Shown: one piece after another, positions 9,471 to 17,892 of the stretch | Layout: the number at the start of each line of letters is the position of its first letter | How positions within the stretch are numbered: position 1 is the stretch's first letter | Made by a program: the position numbers and the translations under genes | Assembly (NCBI RefSeq): GCF_004022215.1 | Contig: NZ_SAUZ01000003.1 | Span: forward strand, 186,001 to 250,000 | Reading direction: 5' to 3' | Source of the DNA: Paenirhodobacter populi | GTDB lineage: Bacteria; Pseudomonadota; Alphaproteobacteria; Rhodobacterales; Rhodobacteraceae | Length of the DNA stretch: 64,000 nt | Notes under the pieces: generated by a model | Told to the model about the DNA's origin: nothing | Seen by the model: only the letters and a program-made list of their open reading frames with translations | The model's database searches: none

Positions 9471-11726
9471 TCAGTTGAAGCGGTTGTCGCGCGGGAAACC
9501 GCGCGGGGCCATGCGGCCCGCCGTTCCGCGTTTGCCCAGCCATTCGGCCAGATCGGGCTCCGTCCGGGTGCGGCCCGCCGGATCCTTCCAGCTCAGCCCA
9601 TCGGCCAGCGCGAAGGTCACCGCATCGGCCAGCCCACCGTCCTTGAACTTCTGCAGCCGCACGCCCTTGCCGCGCGCCATCTCCGGCAGTTCGTCCAGCG
9701 CGAAGACCAGCATCTTGCGATTCTCGCCGACGCAGGCGACGTGATCGCCGGCGACCGGGCGGCAGACCGCCGTGCGCGCGCCGTCGCGCAGGTTCAGCAC
9801 CTGCTTGCCCGCCTTCGTCTGGGCGATCAGTTCCTCGCCCGGGACGACGAATCCGTCGCCATCGGACGAGACAACCAGATATTTCACCCCCGGCTTCGGC
9901 AGCAGGACATGCGTCACCTCGACCTCGTTCGGGATGTCGACCATCAGCCGCACAGGTTCCCCCATGCCGCGCCCGCCGGGCAGGTTCGCGCCCAGAAGCG
10001 TCCAAGCCCGCCCGTTCGAGCCCATCAGCACGATCCGGTCCGTCGTTTCGGCGTGGATCGCGAAGGCCGGGCCGTCGCCATCCTTGAACTTCACCTCGGC
10101 GTCGAGCGGCTGATGCCCCTTCATCGCCCGCGCCCAGCCCATCTTCGACAGGATCACAGTGATCGGCTCGCGGTCGATCATCGCCTCGATCGGCACTTCG
10201 ACGACCTCGCCCGCCTCGGCGAAATCGGTGCGGCGGCGGCCAAGCGCCGTGCCCTTGCCAAAGCTCTTGCGCAGCGCCGTCAGTTCTGAGGAAATCTGCT
10301 TCCACTGCGCCTTGTCGGAGGCCAGCAGCGCCTCCAGCCCCTCGCGTTCCTTGATCAGCCCGTCGCGTTCGGCGCGGAGTTCCATTTCCTCCAGCCGGCG
10401 CAGGCTGCGCAGCCGCATGTTGAGGATCGCCTCGGCCTGCGCCTCGGTCAGGTGGGCGACACCTCCCTCGGCCCGCCACGGTTCGGCCATCAGCGCCTGT
10501 TTCGGCTCGTCCGCGAAGCGGATGATCTCGATCACCCGGTCGAGGTTGAGATAGGCGACGATATAGCCTTCGAGGATCTCCAGCCGGTTCGCGATCTTTT
10601 CCAGCCGGTGCCGCGAGCGGCGGCACAGTACGTCGCGCCGGTGGTCGAGGAAGGCCCGCAGCACCTCTTTCAGCGAGCAGACCTTCGGCACCTTGCCGTC
10701 GATCAGCACGTTCATGTTCAGGCTGAAGCGGACTTCCAGTTCCGAATTGCGATAAAGCATCCCCATGAGCTGCGCCGGGTCCACGGTCTTGGCCCGCGGT
10801 TCCAGCACGATCCGCACGTCATCGGCGCTTTCGTCCCGCACATCGGCAAGCGCGGGCACCTTCTTCGTCTCGATCAGTTCGGCGAGGCGCTCGATCAGCT
10901 TCGCCTTCTGCACCTGATAGGGGATCTCGGTCACGATGATCTGCCACTGGCCGCGGCCCAGATCCTCGGTCGACCAGCGCGCGCGCAGCCGGAAGGCGCC
11001 GCGCCCGGTGCGATAGGCCTCAAGGATCGACGCCTTCGGTTCCACCAGCACGCCGCCCGTCGGGAAATCCGGGCCGGGGATCAGATCGACAAGCGCATTC
11101 TCGGCAATGCCCGGATCGCGGATCATTGCCAGACATCCCTCGACCAGCTCATCGAGGTTGTGCGGCGGGATGTTCGTCGCCATCCCCACGGCGATACCGC
11201 TTGCGCCATTCGCCAGAAGATTCGGAAAGGCGGCGGGCAGGACGATCGGCTCTTCGAGCGTGCCGTCATAGTTCGGGCGGAAATCGACAGCGTTCTCGGC
11301 CAGACCTTCCAGCAGGACCTCGGCCGGGGGGGCCATGCGGGCCTCGGTGTATCGGCTTGCAGCCGGGTTGTCGCCGTCGATGTTGCCGAAGTTCCCCTGC
11401 CCGTCCACCAGCGGGTAGCGCATGGCGAAATCCTGCGCCAGACGCGCCATCGCGTCATAGATCGCCGCGTCGCCATGCGGGTGATAGTTTCCCATCACGT
11501 CGCCCGAGATCTTGGCAGATTTGCGGAACCCCCCGGTGGAGGACAGCTTCAGTTCCCGCATCGCGAAAAGGATGCGGCGATGCACCGGCTTCAGCCCGTC
11601 GCGCGCATCGGGCAAGGCCCGGTGCATGATCGTCGAGAGCGCATAGGTCAGATAGCGCTCACCGATCGCGCGGCTCAGCGGTTCGGTGTGGGTCGCGGGG
11701 TGCTTTTTGTCATCGGGTTCGCTCAT
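9471..11726 (-). CDS. parC: DNA topoisomerase IV subunit A
   Basis: The protein has 751 residues from the chosen ATG at 11726 ([13 protein letters not shown]). An in-frame start 90 bases further upstream would add an Arg/Pro-rich stretch unlike the family and is not used. The N-terminal breakage-reunion domain contains [21 protein letters not shown] and the catalytic tyrosine in SRYTEARM. The C-terminal part is a ParC-type, incomplete set of beta-pinwheel blades rather than the longer GyrA form. With ParE the enzyme decatenates daughter chromosomes. parE is not in the window. Copy D of the dispersed repeat lies just downstream. Confidence 0.95.
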   Translation of the reverse strand: MSEPDDKKHPATHTEPLSRAIGERYLTYALSTIMHRALPDARDGLKPVHRRILFAMRELKLSSTGGFRKSAKISGDVMGNYHPHGDAAIYDAMARLAQDFAMRYPLVDGQGNFGNIDGDNPAASRYTEARMAPPAEVLLEGLAENAVDFRPNYDGTLEEPIVLPAAFPNLLANGASGIAVGMATNIPPHNLDELVEGCLAMIRDPGIAENALVDLIPGPDFPTGGVLVEPKASILEAYRTGRGAFRLRARWSTEDLGRGQWQIIVTEIPYQVQKAKLIERLAELIETKKVPALADVRDESADDVRIVLEPRAKTVDPAQLMGMLYRNSELEVRFSLNMNVLIDGKVPKVCSLKEVLRAFLDHRRDVLCRRSRHRLEKIANRLEILEGYIVAYLNLDRVIEIIRFADEPKQALMAEPWRAEGGVAHLTEAQAEAILNMRLRSLRRLEEMELRAERDGLIKEREGLEALLASDKAQWKQISSELTALRKSFGKGTALGRRRTDFAEAGEVVEVPIEAMIDREPITVILSKMGWARAMKGHQPLDAEVKFKDGDGPAFAIHAETTDRIVLMGSNGRAWTLLGANLPGGRGMGEPVRLMVDIPNEVEVTHVLLPKPGVKYLVVSSDGDGFVVPGEELIAQTKAGKQVLNLRDGARTAVCRPVAGDHVACVGENRKMLVFALDELPEMARGKGVRLQKFKDGGLADAVTFALADGLSWKDPAGRTRTEPDLAEWLGKRGTAGRMAPRGFPRDNRFN

Positions 11727-11809
11727 GGACCGGGATGTAAAACGCCGCGCGGCTCCGGTCCAGCCGGAAACGGCATTGCGCGCGCCGGGCGGCGGGCCGC
11801 GCTTCAATG

Positions 11810-11829
11810 TTGACAAGAATACTCGTCAA
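11810..11829 (+). promoter_or_regulatory. Dyad over a -35-like TTGACA upstream of the beta-propeller gene
   Basis: TTGAC (11810-11814) and GTCAA (11825-11829) form an inverted repeat with half-sites one helical turn apart. The left arm is also a perfect -35 hexamer, TTGACA; a weak -10, GATACC, lies 17 bases on at 11833. The centre is AT-rich against a GC-rich background. It sits 83 bases before the 11913 start and also upstream of the divergent parC, so it could act on either gene. Confidence 0.5.
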
Positions 11830-11912
11830 TAGGATACCCGTCACAGATCTGCCCGCGACGCGGCCCACCGGGCGGCGCAAGCCATACAACGAACAGTTCA
11901 TAGGAAAATCCC

Positions 11913-13313
11913 ATGGCATTCACCCTCACCACCCGCCTGCCCGTGCCCGTTGCGCTGTCTCTGGGCGTCCTGCTCGGCTCCACCTCGATCGTTCTGGCGC
12001 AATCCGCATTCGACACCCCGGCGCCGTTCACCGGCACGGTGCGCTTCTCGGGCGAACAGGGCGCGCCGATCTATGGCGGCGCCGAGGTTTCGGCCGCCGG
12101 TACGGGATTCGCCCCGAATCAGCCAGTCACCGTCCTGCGCGGCGACGAACGCCTGTCCCCCGAAGGGCTGAAGGCCGACGGCGAGGGCAAGTTCAGCTTC
12201 GACTTCCTGCTGCCGGCCGATGCGGTCGTCGGCATCCACCCGGTCGTCGTGCAGACCGATGCGCCCGACAGCGCCGATGTGGTCGACTTCAAGGTCTCGC
12301 TCGAAATCCCGGCTTCGGGGGCGGAGAAGTTCGACATCACCTCGAAAAAGGTCGGCCCCGGCCTTTATCAGGTAGCCTACAGCGAAAAGAACAAGGCGCT
12401 GTTCGTAGCCGCCGCCGTCGGCCGCCCACCGGTGAAGGAATCGGCGCTCTACAAGCTCGATCCGGAAACCCTCGACATCGTGGCGCAGGTCGCCCCCGAA
12501 GCCGCGCCGAAGACCGGCGACCGCGATCCGGGCGTCTTCGCCGTCTATGGCGTGGGGCTCGACGACGAAAAGGATACGGTCTGGGTGACCAACACCCGGC
12601 AGAACACCGTCGCGGTCTATGCGCAGGGCGACCTGTCGCTGATCAAGCAGTTCGACCTGAACACCGTGCCGCATCCGCGCGACGTGGTTGTCGATGCGGC
12701 GAACGACAAGGCCTATGTCAGTTCGGCGATGAACAACCTGATCGCGGTCTTCGACACCAACACGCTGGAACCGCTTGCGCCGATCGAGCTGACCTCGGCG
12801 CAGCGCGGCGGCCGGTTCTCGACCATGAGCCTGACGCTCGACCCCAAGGGCGGCAAGCTCTATACCGTGTCGATGACCTCGCCCGAAGCGGCGAAGATCG
12901 ATCTGGCGACGGGCGAGGTGCAGATCCTGAAGGTGCCCGGCTCGGTCAGCGGGGCGGGCGTCGCGGTCGATCCGGCGACGGGGCGGCTGTTCGTCGCCTC
13001 GCAGGGCAGCGATGACCTGATCGCCATCGATACCGCGTCGGAAGAGGTGCTGTTCGACACCGCCGTGGGGGCCGGGGCGCTGAACGTCGCCTTCGACGCC
13101 AAGGACGGCACGGCCTATGTGGCGAACCGCGGCGCCGACACGATCACCGTGGTCGATGCCACCTCGGGCGAGATCATCGCCAACCTCGACGCCGGCTCCT
13201 ATCCGAACCAGTTGATCGCCACGGAGGATGGCACGGTCTACGCCGTCAACAAGGCGCGCGGGCAGGACGATACCGAAGGCGACATGATCTGGCGGATCGT
13301 TCCGAAGAAGTGA
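11913..13313 (+). CDS. Secreted YncE-like beta-propeller protein
   Basis: The protein has 466 residues with a Sec signal peptide (hydrophobic 10-27, likely cleavage after VLAQ). Residues about 35-130 form an Ig-like or sortilin-like beta domain. The rest is a string of YVTN-type propeller repeats, visible as VAVYAQGDLSLIKQ, IAVFDTNTLEPLAP, VAVDPATGRLFVA, AYVANRGADTITVVD and VDATSGEIIANLD. E. coli YncE has the same fold and is induced by iron starvation through Fur; the substrate of the family is unknown. The neighbouring dyad promoter and the siderophore genes 5 kb away make iron regulation possible here, but that is inference. Confidence 0.85.
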   Translation: MAFTLTTRLPVPVALSLGVLLGSTSIVLAQSAFDTPAPFTGTVRFSGEQGAPIYGGAEVSAAGTGFAPNQPVTVLRGDERLSPEGLKADGEGKFSFDFLLPADAVVGIHPVVVQTDAPDSADVVDFKVSLEIPASGAEKFDITSKKVGPGLYQVAYSEKNKALFVAAAVGRPPVKESALYKLDPETLDIVAQVAPEAAPKTGDRDPGVFAVYGVGLDDEKDTVWVTNTRQNTVAVYAQGDLSLIKQFDLNTVPHPRDVVVDAANDKAYVSSAMNNLIAVFDTNTLEPLAPIELTSAQRGGRFSTMSLTLDPKGGKLYTVSMTSPEAAKIDLATGEVQILKVPGSVSGAGVAVDPATGRLFVASQGSDDLIAIDTASEEVLFDTAVGAGALNVAFDAKDGTAYVANRGADTITVVDATSGEIIANLDAGSYPNQLIATEDGTVYAVNKARGQDDTEGDMIWRIVPKK

Positions 13314-13333
13314 TCCCCGTCGGGATCCGTTGC

Positions 13334-13355
13334 GATGCCGCCCCCGGGCGGCATC
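13334..13355 (+). terminator. Terminator of the beta-propeller gene
   Basis: A perfect 9-bp stem, GATGCCGCC / GGCGGCATC, with a CCCG loop is followed by TTCCTTT. It starts 21 bases after the stop codon at 13313 and separates this gene from the TRAP operon. Confidence 0.8.
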
Positions 13356-13445
13356 TTCCTTTGCGCTCCCCGATGCAGAAACAGGCTTGCCCGGCCGCCG
13401 ATCACCGCTAGAACGGCGGTCTGTTCCATGGGCCGGAGGACCCTG

Positions 13446-13985
13446 ATGCCGACACTCCAAGCCCTCAGCACGCGGCTCGCGCGGGCCGAGGCCGCCCTTG
13501 CCGGCGCGATGATCGCCGCCGTTCTGGCCATCACCGGCATCGGCGCCATCACCCGCTATTTCGGCGCGCCGCTGCTGTGGGCGGACGAGGCGGCCATCGC
13601 CGCGATGATCTGGTCCGCCTTTCTGGGCGCATCGGCGCTGTTCGCCAGCCGCGGTCACATGGCGATCGAACTGCTGTCCGAAAGGCTCGGCCCGGGCGGA
13701 TTGCGGGGGCTGTCGCTGGCCGCCGATCTGGTGGTGCTGGCGGCGGCGCTTGGTCTGTGCGCCTTGCTGTGGCGCTGGTTCGACCTGCCCGGCCTGATCC
13801 GCACCGGCTCGGCCGAGGCGCTGGCCGGGGAAAGCTTCAACTACATCTATCTGGAACCGACGCAGACGCTTGGCATCCGCAAGGTCTGGATCTGGCTGGT
13901 GCTGCCGGTCTTCGCGCTCGGCTCGGCCATTCACGCCGCCGCGCTGGTCGCGGGCGACCTGCGGGCGCTGCGGAGGCAGGCATGA
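13446..13985 (+). CDS. TRAP transporter small permease (DctQ family)
   Basis: The protein has 179 residues and four predicted membrane helices (ALAGAMIAAVLAITGIGAI; AAIAAMIWSAFLGASALF; LAADLVVLAAALGLCALL; VWIWLVLPVFALGSAIHAA). The RGHMAIELL segment after helix 2 is the DctQ-family signature. The small subunit assists the large permease in sodium-coupled uptake of an organic acid delivered by the periplasmic binding protein. The ATG at 13446 has a GGAGGACC ribosome-binding site. Its stop overlaps the large-subunit start by four bases (ATGA). Confidence 0.92.
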   Translation: MPTLQALSTRLARAEAALAGAMIAAVLAITGIGAITRYFGAPLLWADEAAIAAMIWSAFLGASALFASRGHMAIELLSERLGPGGLRGLSLAADLVVLAAALGLCALLWRWFDLPGLIRTGSAEALAGESFNYIYLEPTQTLGIRKVWIWLVLPVFALGSAIHAAALVAGDLRALRRQA

Positions 13986-15229
13986 TCCCCAGCTTCTCCC
14001 TCGCCGGGCTGTTCCTGCTGGGCGTGCCGATCTCGGTCGCGCTGGCGCTGACGGCGGTGGCCTATATCGTCGCCTCGGGCGATGCGGTGCTGCTCGACAG
14101 TCTGCCGCAACAGCTTGTCTCGGCGCTCGACAGCTACGGGCTTCTGGCGCTGCCGCTGTTCATCCTGCTGGGCGAGGCGATGGCGGCGGGCGGGGCCGGG
14201 CGGCGGCTGGTGGCTCTGGCGTCGAGCATGGTCGGCCCGGTGCGCGGCGGCCTTGCCTATGTCAGCCTGATCGCCAATGTGATGCTGGCGGCGATCCTCG
14301 GCTCAACCGTCGCGCAGCTGACGGTGATGACCCGGATGGTCGTGCCCGAGATGGAAAAGGCGGGCTACCCCCGGCAGGATGCGGTGGCGATCACCGCGGC
14401 GGGCGCGATGCTGGCGCCGGTCTTTCCGCCCTCGATGATGTTCATCCTTTACGGCGTGATCGCGCAGGTGCCGATCGGCGATCTGTTCGTCGCCGGTCTG
14501 GTGCCCGGCGTGCTGATGGCGCTGAGCTTCTTTGCGGTGATCGCGCTCAAGGCCCGCCGCGTGCCCTACCCCCGGACGGCCCCGCTGGCGGCCGAGGCAC
14601 GGCGGCAGGCGCTGATCGCGGCGCTGCCCTCGGCCGCGATCCCGGTCTTCATCGTGCTTGCCATCGCCACCGGCCTCGCCACCCCGACCGAGGCGGGGGG
14701 CCTTGCCGCGATCCTCGCGCTGGTGCTCGGTCTCTTCGTGCATCGGGAAATGCGCTGGCGCGACCTCGGGCCGATGTTCACCCGCGCCGCGATGAGTTCG
14801 GCCGTGGTGCTGTTCCTCGTCGCCGCGGCGCAGCTGGTGGGCTGGGTGCTGGCCTATGCCAACCTGCCCGCGCAGATCGGCGCGATGCTGGCGCAGGCGG
14901 CGGGATCGCCCGTCACGTTCATGTTGCTGCTCAACGTCATCCTGATCGTGATCGGCACCTTTCTGGAACCGATCCCGGCGCTCCTGCTGGTAGTGCCGGT
15001 CACCGCGCCGCTTGCCGCGCAATACGGGATCGACCCGGTGCATCTTGGCCTTGTCATCAGCATCAACCTGTCGCTCGGCCTGCTGACGCCGCCGGTGGGC
15101 GCCGCGCTGTTCGCCGCGGCGAGCCTGTCGGGCCTCAGCCCGGGGCGCGTGGCGCAGGGGCTGATGCCCTATCTGGCCGCCGCCTTCGCCGTGCTGATCT
15201 TCATTTCAATCTGGCCATTTCTCTTGTAG
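13982..15229 (+). CDS. TRAP transporter large permease (DctM family)
   Basis: The protein has 415 residues, about a dozen hydrophobic helices, and family motifs LPLFILLGEAMAAGG, AQLTVMTRMVVPEM, PPSMMFILYGV and TPTEAGGLAAILALVLG. This is the sodium-driven transport subunit in the inner membrane. Translation is coupled to the small subunit by a four-base overlap, and the binding-protein gene follows ten bases later. The transported compound cannot be deduced from the sequence; most characterised systems carry C4-dicarboxylates, keto acids, sugar acids or compatible solutes. Confidence 0.94.
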   Translation: MIPSFSLAGLFLLGVPISVALALTAVAYIVASGDAVLLDSLPQQLVSALDSYGLLALPLFILLGEAMAAGGAGRRLVALASSMVGPVRGGLAYVSLIANVMLAAILGSTVAQLTVMTRMVVPEMEKAGYPRQDAVAITAAGAMLAPVFPPSMMFILYGVIAQVPIGDLFVAGLVPGVLMALSFFAVIALKARRVPYPRTAPLAAEARRQALIAALPSAAIPVFIVLAIATGLATPTEAGGLAAILALVLGLFVHREMRWRDLGPMFTRAAMSSAVVLFLVAAAQLVGWVLAYANLPAQIGAMLAQAAGSPVTFMLLLNVILIVIGTFLEPIPALLLVVPVTAPLAAQYGIDPVHLGLVISINLSLGLLTPPVGAALFAAASLSGLSPGRVAQGLMPYLAAAFAVLIFISIWPFLL

Positions 15230-15238
15230 GAGACGAGC

Positions 15239-16213
15239 ATGTTTCGCAGAACCTTCCTGACGACCGCCGCCGCCGGAGTTGGCCTCGGCTTCACCGCCCT
15301 GCGCGCGCAGACCGCCACGCTGCGGATCGGCCTGATCACGCCCCCCGCCCATCAGTGGTCCAAAAGCGCCGAGGCGCTGTCCGCCCGCCTTGCCGCGAAA
15401 AGCAACGGCGAGCTGACGCTGAACGTGCTGGCGGCCGGGCAGCTTGGCAGCGAGTCGCAGATGCTGCAGCAGTTGCAGACCGGCGCGCTGGATTTCGCCT
15501 TTCTGACCATCGGCGAATTCGCCAACCGCGACGCGGATTTCGGCGCGCTGCTGGCGCCCTATCTGGTGCGCGGTATCCCCGAGGCGCGCCGCCTGCTGGC
15601 CCAGCCCACGGCGACCGAGCTGCTGGGCAAGACCCGCCGCATGGGGATGGAGGGGCTGGGCTTCGGTCTGGCCGGGATGCGGCAGATCCTGCTGCGCCGT
15701 CCCGCGGTCACCGGCGCGGATCTGGCCGGGCGCAAGATCCGCTCGCTTCCGCTGCCGCAGGAGCTTGATTTCTGGACGAAATGCGGCGCGACGCCGACGC
15801 CCCTGCCGCTGCCCGCGCTGTATGACGCGATGTCGAACGGGCAGATCGACGGGATGCAGATCGACTATGAAGGCGCGTGGAACAGCCGGTATTTCGATCT
15901 GGGGCAGGAAATGCTTGCCTCCGACCACATGCTGTTCCCGATGGTCGCGGTCGCCTCGGCGCGGCGGTGGCAGTCCTTCGCGCCCGAGATGCGGATGCTG
16001 ATCGCGGCCGAGATCACGGCGGAGATCGAGAATATCCTCGGCGCCTATGAAACGCTCGACCCCGCCTATCGCGGCCAGATCGAGGCGACGGGCTTTGCCG
16101 TCCATCCCGTCGGGCCGGAGTTCTTCGGCGATGCGGTCAATGCCTGGTATGACGAATGGCGGGTCAAGACGCCGCTGCTGACCAGCCTTGAGGCCGAGGC
16201 CGGTCGCCGCTGA
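15239..16213 (+). CDS. TRAP transporter periplasmic binding protein (DctP family)
   Basis: The protein has 324 residues. It begins with a short twin-arginine-like leader (FRRTFLTTAAAGVGLGF) ending near ALRAQ, so it may be exported folded by Tat. The body has the DctP pattern: HQWSKSAEALSARLAAKSNGE, AAGQLGSESQMLQQLQTGALD, and the segment GADLAGRKIRSLP around the conserved arginine that clamps a carboxylate ligand. Asn/Asp-rich ligand-pocket residues follow (DAMSNGQIDGMQID). It is the last gene of the three-gene operon. An AGGAGACGAGC ribosome-binding site supports the ATG at 15239. Confidence 0.93.
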   Translation: MFRRTFLTTAAAGVGLGFTALRAQTATLRIGLITPPAHQWSKSAEALSARLAAKSNGELTLNVLAAGQLGSESQMLQQLQTGALDFAFLTIGEFANRDADFGALLAPYLVRGIPEARRLLAQPTATELLGKTRRMGMEGLGFGLAGMRQILLRRPAVTGADLAGRKIRSLPLPQELDFWTKCGATPTPLPLPALYDAMSNGQIDGMQIDYEGAWNSRYFDLGQEMLASDHMLFPMVAVASARRWQSFAPEMRMLIAAEITAEIENILGAYETLDPAYRGQIEATGFAVHPVGPEFFGDAVNAWYDEWRVKTPLLTSLEAEAGRR

Positions 16214-16224
16214 TACGGGGGCAA

Positions 16225-16355
16225 GGGGGGGCCAGCCCCCTCTTTGCCTGCGGCCCCGGCGCGGCCACGGGCCGCGCGTTCGCTAGGTCACGGCCTTCCA
16301 CCGAAAGGCCGCTTTTTCCCGGCTCACCCCCCGGGATATTTGAGGAAGGATGATG
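16225..16355 (+). repeat. Dispersed intergenic repeat, copy E (3' of the TRAP operon)
   Basis: The hairpin GGGGGGGCCAGCCCCCTC begins about a dozen bases after the binding-protein stop. Some 80 bases of GC-rich, hairpin-forming spacer follow, then the tail CACCCCCCGGGATATTTGAG ending GGAAGGATGATGG. This is the longest spacer of any copy. Sense orientation with the upstream operon. Confidence 0.75.
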
Positions 16356-16368
16356 GGAGAAAGGCGCG

Positions 16369-16917
16369 TTAACCGCGCCGTCCCGCCATGCGTGCGAAGG
16401 TGCCGTCGCGCCACAGCCCGGTATGCACCGCCACCATCACGATATGGCCGAGGATCAGCGCCCCCAGCACCCAGGCCAACTCGCCGTGGAACATGTGGCC
16501 CGCCTCAACCGCCCAGGAAACCGGGGTTTCGCGGGCCGGAAAGATCTCGATCCCGTAGGGGGCGAAGGCGCGCTCCTGCCCCCAGGCGCGCAGCAGCGCG
16601 AAGCCCGGCACCACCGCCATCAGCAGATAGAGTGCGAAATGCCCGGCCCAGGCCGCGAACCCCAGCAGGCCGGCGCCATGCGGCGGGCGGTTGCGCAGGT
16701 TCATCAGCGCCCAGATGCCCCGCAGCATGATCAGCACCGCCAGCGTGAAGCCGACCGTCGTGTGGCTGCCGACGAAGAAGCTGACCAGCGGTGTGCGCCC
16801 CAGCATCAGCCGCAGCCCCATGCCGACGAACTGCCACAGAAGCAGCGCCGCCATCCCCCAATGCAGGGCACGGCTGATCGCACCGTAACGCTGCGGCGTG
16901 TCGCGCCACTGGATCAT
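16369..16917 (-). CDS. Cytochrome b561 family protein
   Basis: The protein has 182 residues and four membrane helices carrying haem-ligand histidines: ISRALHWGMAALLL (helix 1), VGSHTTVGFTLAVL (helix 2), WAGHFALYLLMAVVPGF (helix 3) and LGALILGHIVMVAVH (helix 4). Bacterial members oxidise quinol and pass electrons to a periplasmic acceptor such as superoxide, YceI-like partners or other oxidants. The ATG at 16917 is chosen because GGAGGTGA precedes it directly; an upstream GTG is less likely. It is divergent from the siderophore esterase across a 102-base gap holding a TGA-N9-TCA dyad, so a role in iron reduction is worth considering. Confidence 0.9.
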   Translation of the reverse strand: MIQWRDTPQRYGAISRALHWGMAALLLWQFVGMGLRLMLGRTPLVSFFVGSHTTVGFTLAVLIMLRGIWALMNLRNRPPHGAGLLGFAAWAGHFALYLLMAVVPGFALLRAWGQERAFAPYGIEIFPARETPVSWAVEAGHMFHGELAWVLGALILGHIVMVAVHTGLWRDGTFARMAGRRG

Positions 16918-16983
16918 TGTCACCTCCGAGATTGTTCTGCCGCTAGCGTGTCTTGCCTTCGATGTCCAGATCAGGGAATTTTA

Positions 16984-17002
16984 GTTGACGTCTTCTGTCA
17001 AC
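16984..17002. promoter_or_regulatory. Iron-box-like dyad between cytochrome b561 and esterase
   Basis: GTTGAC (16984-16989), seven bases, GTCAAC (16997-17002): a perfect 6-bp inverted repeat that contains TGA-N9-TCA, the spacing described for RirA/IscR-type Iron-Rhodo boxes in alphaproteobacteria. It lies 17 bases before the esterase ATG and 66 bases before the cytochrome start, placed to block both. Each strand also offers a TTGAC -35-like hexamer. Assignment to an iron regulator is inference. Confidence 0.55.
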
Positions 17003-17019
17003 CAACAATCCCGAGAGTC

Positions 17020-17892
17020 ATGGCCTCCGACATATCCCCGAAACCGCTGCCCCCGTATCGCGGCCGGGCGGCGACGCTCGACATCCTGCGCCAGCCGGTG
17101 GCGACGCATGAGATTTCGGAAATCACCCTGCCGCATCCAGCGCGGCTGCCCACCGATCCGCAATCCCTGCCCTTTCGCGTTTTTCGCGCCATACCCCGCG
17201 CGAAACCGGAAAAACGCGGATTTCCTGTGCTTTACATGCTGGATGGAACGGCGGCCTTCGACTACCTTACCCCCGGTCTTCTGGAAGGCGTGCCGGGGCT
17301 GGCGGTGATCGGGATCGGCTATGCGGGCGATGCGCAATTCGCGCGCAACGACCGGGTGTTCGACTATACGCCGCCGAAGGTGCCGGGCGGCGCGCCTTTC
17401 GCCGATCCGCATCACGGCGGACGGATCGCGGGCGGGGCGGAGCGTTTCGCGGATGCGCTGACCGGCCCCTTGCGGCAGGCGGCGGAAAGCGGGCTGGCGG
17501 TCGATCCGGCGCGGCGCAGCCTCTGGGGCCATTCGCTTGGCGGGCTGTGCACGCTGTTCGTCGCGCTGACCCGGCCCGGCGCCTTTGCGCGTTACATGCC
17601 GGCCAGCCCCTCGATCTGGTGGAACGAGCCGCTGATGCAGGATCTGGTCGCGCAGGCGCGCTTTGACCCCGCGCAGCCGACGCCCATCCATCTGGTCGTT
17701 GGCGACCGGGAGCAGCGCACCGGCACCGCCACCCCGCCGCCGATCGGGCCGCCGCCGATCACCATGGCGCTGGCCGACAGGCTCGCGGCGAAACCGGGGG
17801 TGATCTTCAGCAGCGAGGTGCATGAAGGCGCGGTGCATATCGCCACGCTGCCATCCTCGCAGCCCGGCGCGCTGCGGCGCGCGGCGGAATAG
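17020..17892 (+). CDS. Esterase-D/Fes-IroE-like alpha/beta hydrolase (putative siderophore esterase)
   Basis: The protein has 290 residues, no signal peptide, and a PF00756-type fold. It shows VLYMLDGTAAFDYL, VIGIGYAG, the nucleophile elbow GHSLGGL (GxSxG) and a late HIATLP histidine. The region RNDRVFDYTPP resembles the segment found in Fes and IroE enzymes that hydrolyse enterobactin-type trilactones. Its 3' end abuts the NRPS stop codon (17893) in convergent orientation, and the dyad at 16984-17002 overlaps its promoter region. Together these support a role in opening the ferric or apo siderophore made by the adjacent assembly line. The hydrolysed bond cannot be proved from sequence. Confidence 0.8.
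   Translation: MASDISPKPLPPYRGRAATLDILRQPVATHEISEITLPHPARLPTDPQSLPFRVFRAIPRAKPEKRGFPVLYMLDGTAAFDYLTPGLLEGVPGLAVIGIGYAGDAQFARNDRVFDYTPPKVPGGAPFADPHHGGRIAGGAERFADALTGPLRQAAESGLAVDPARRSLWGHSLGGLCTLFVALTRPGAFARYMPASPSIWWNEPLMQDLVAQARFDPAQPTPIHLVVGDREQRTGTATPPPIGPPPITMALADRLAAKPGVIFSSEVHEGAVHIATLPSSQPGALRRAAE

Noticed and set aside
11727-11816. N-terminal 30-residue extension of ParC
   Set aside because: The Arg/Pro-rich extension is unlike ParC, and ATG 11726 begins a family-typical start. The extra stretch overlaps the dyad and promoter DNA.
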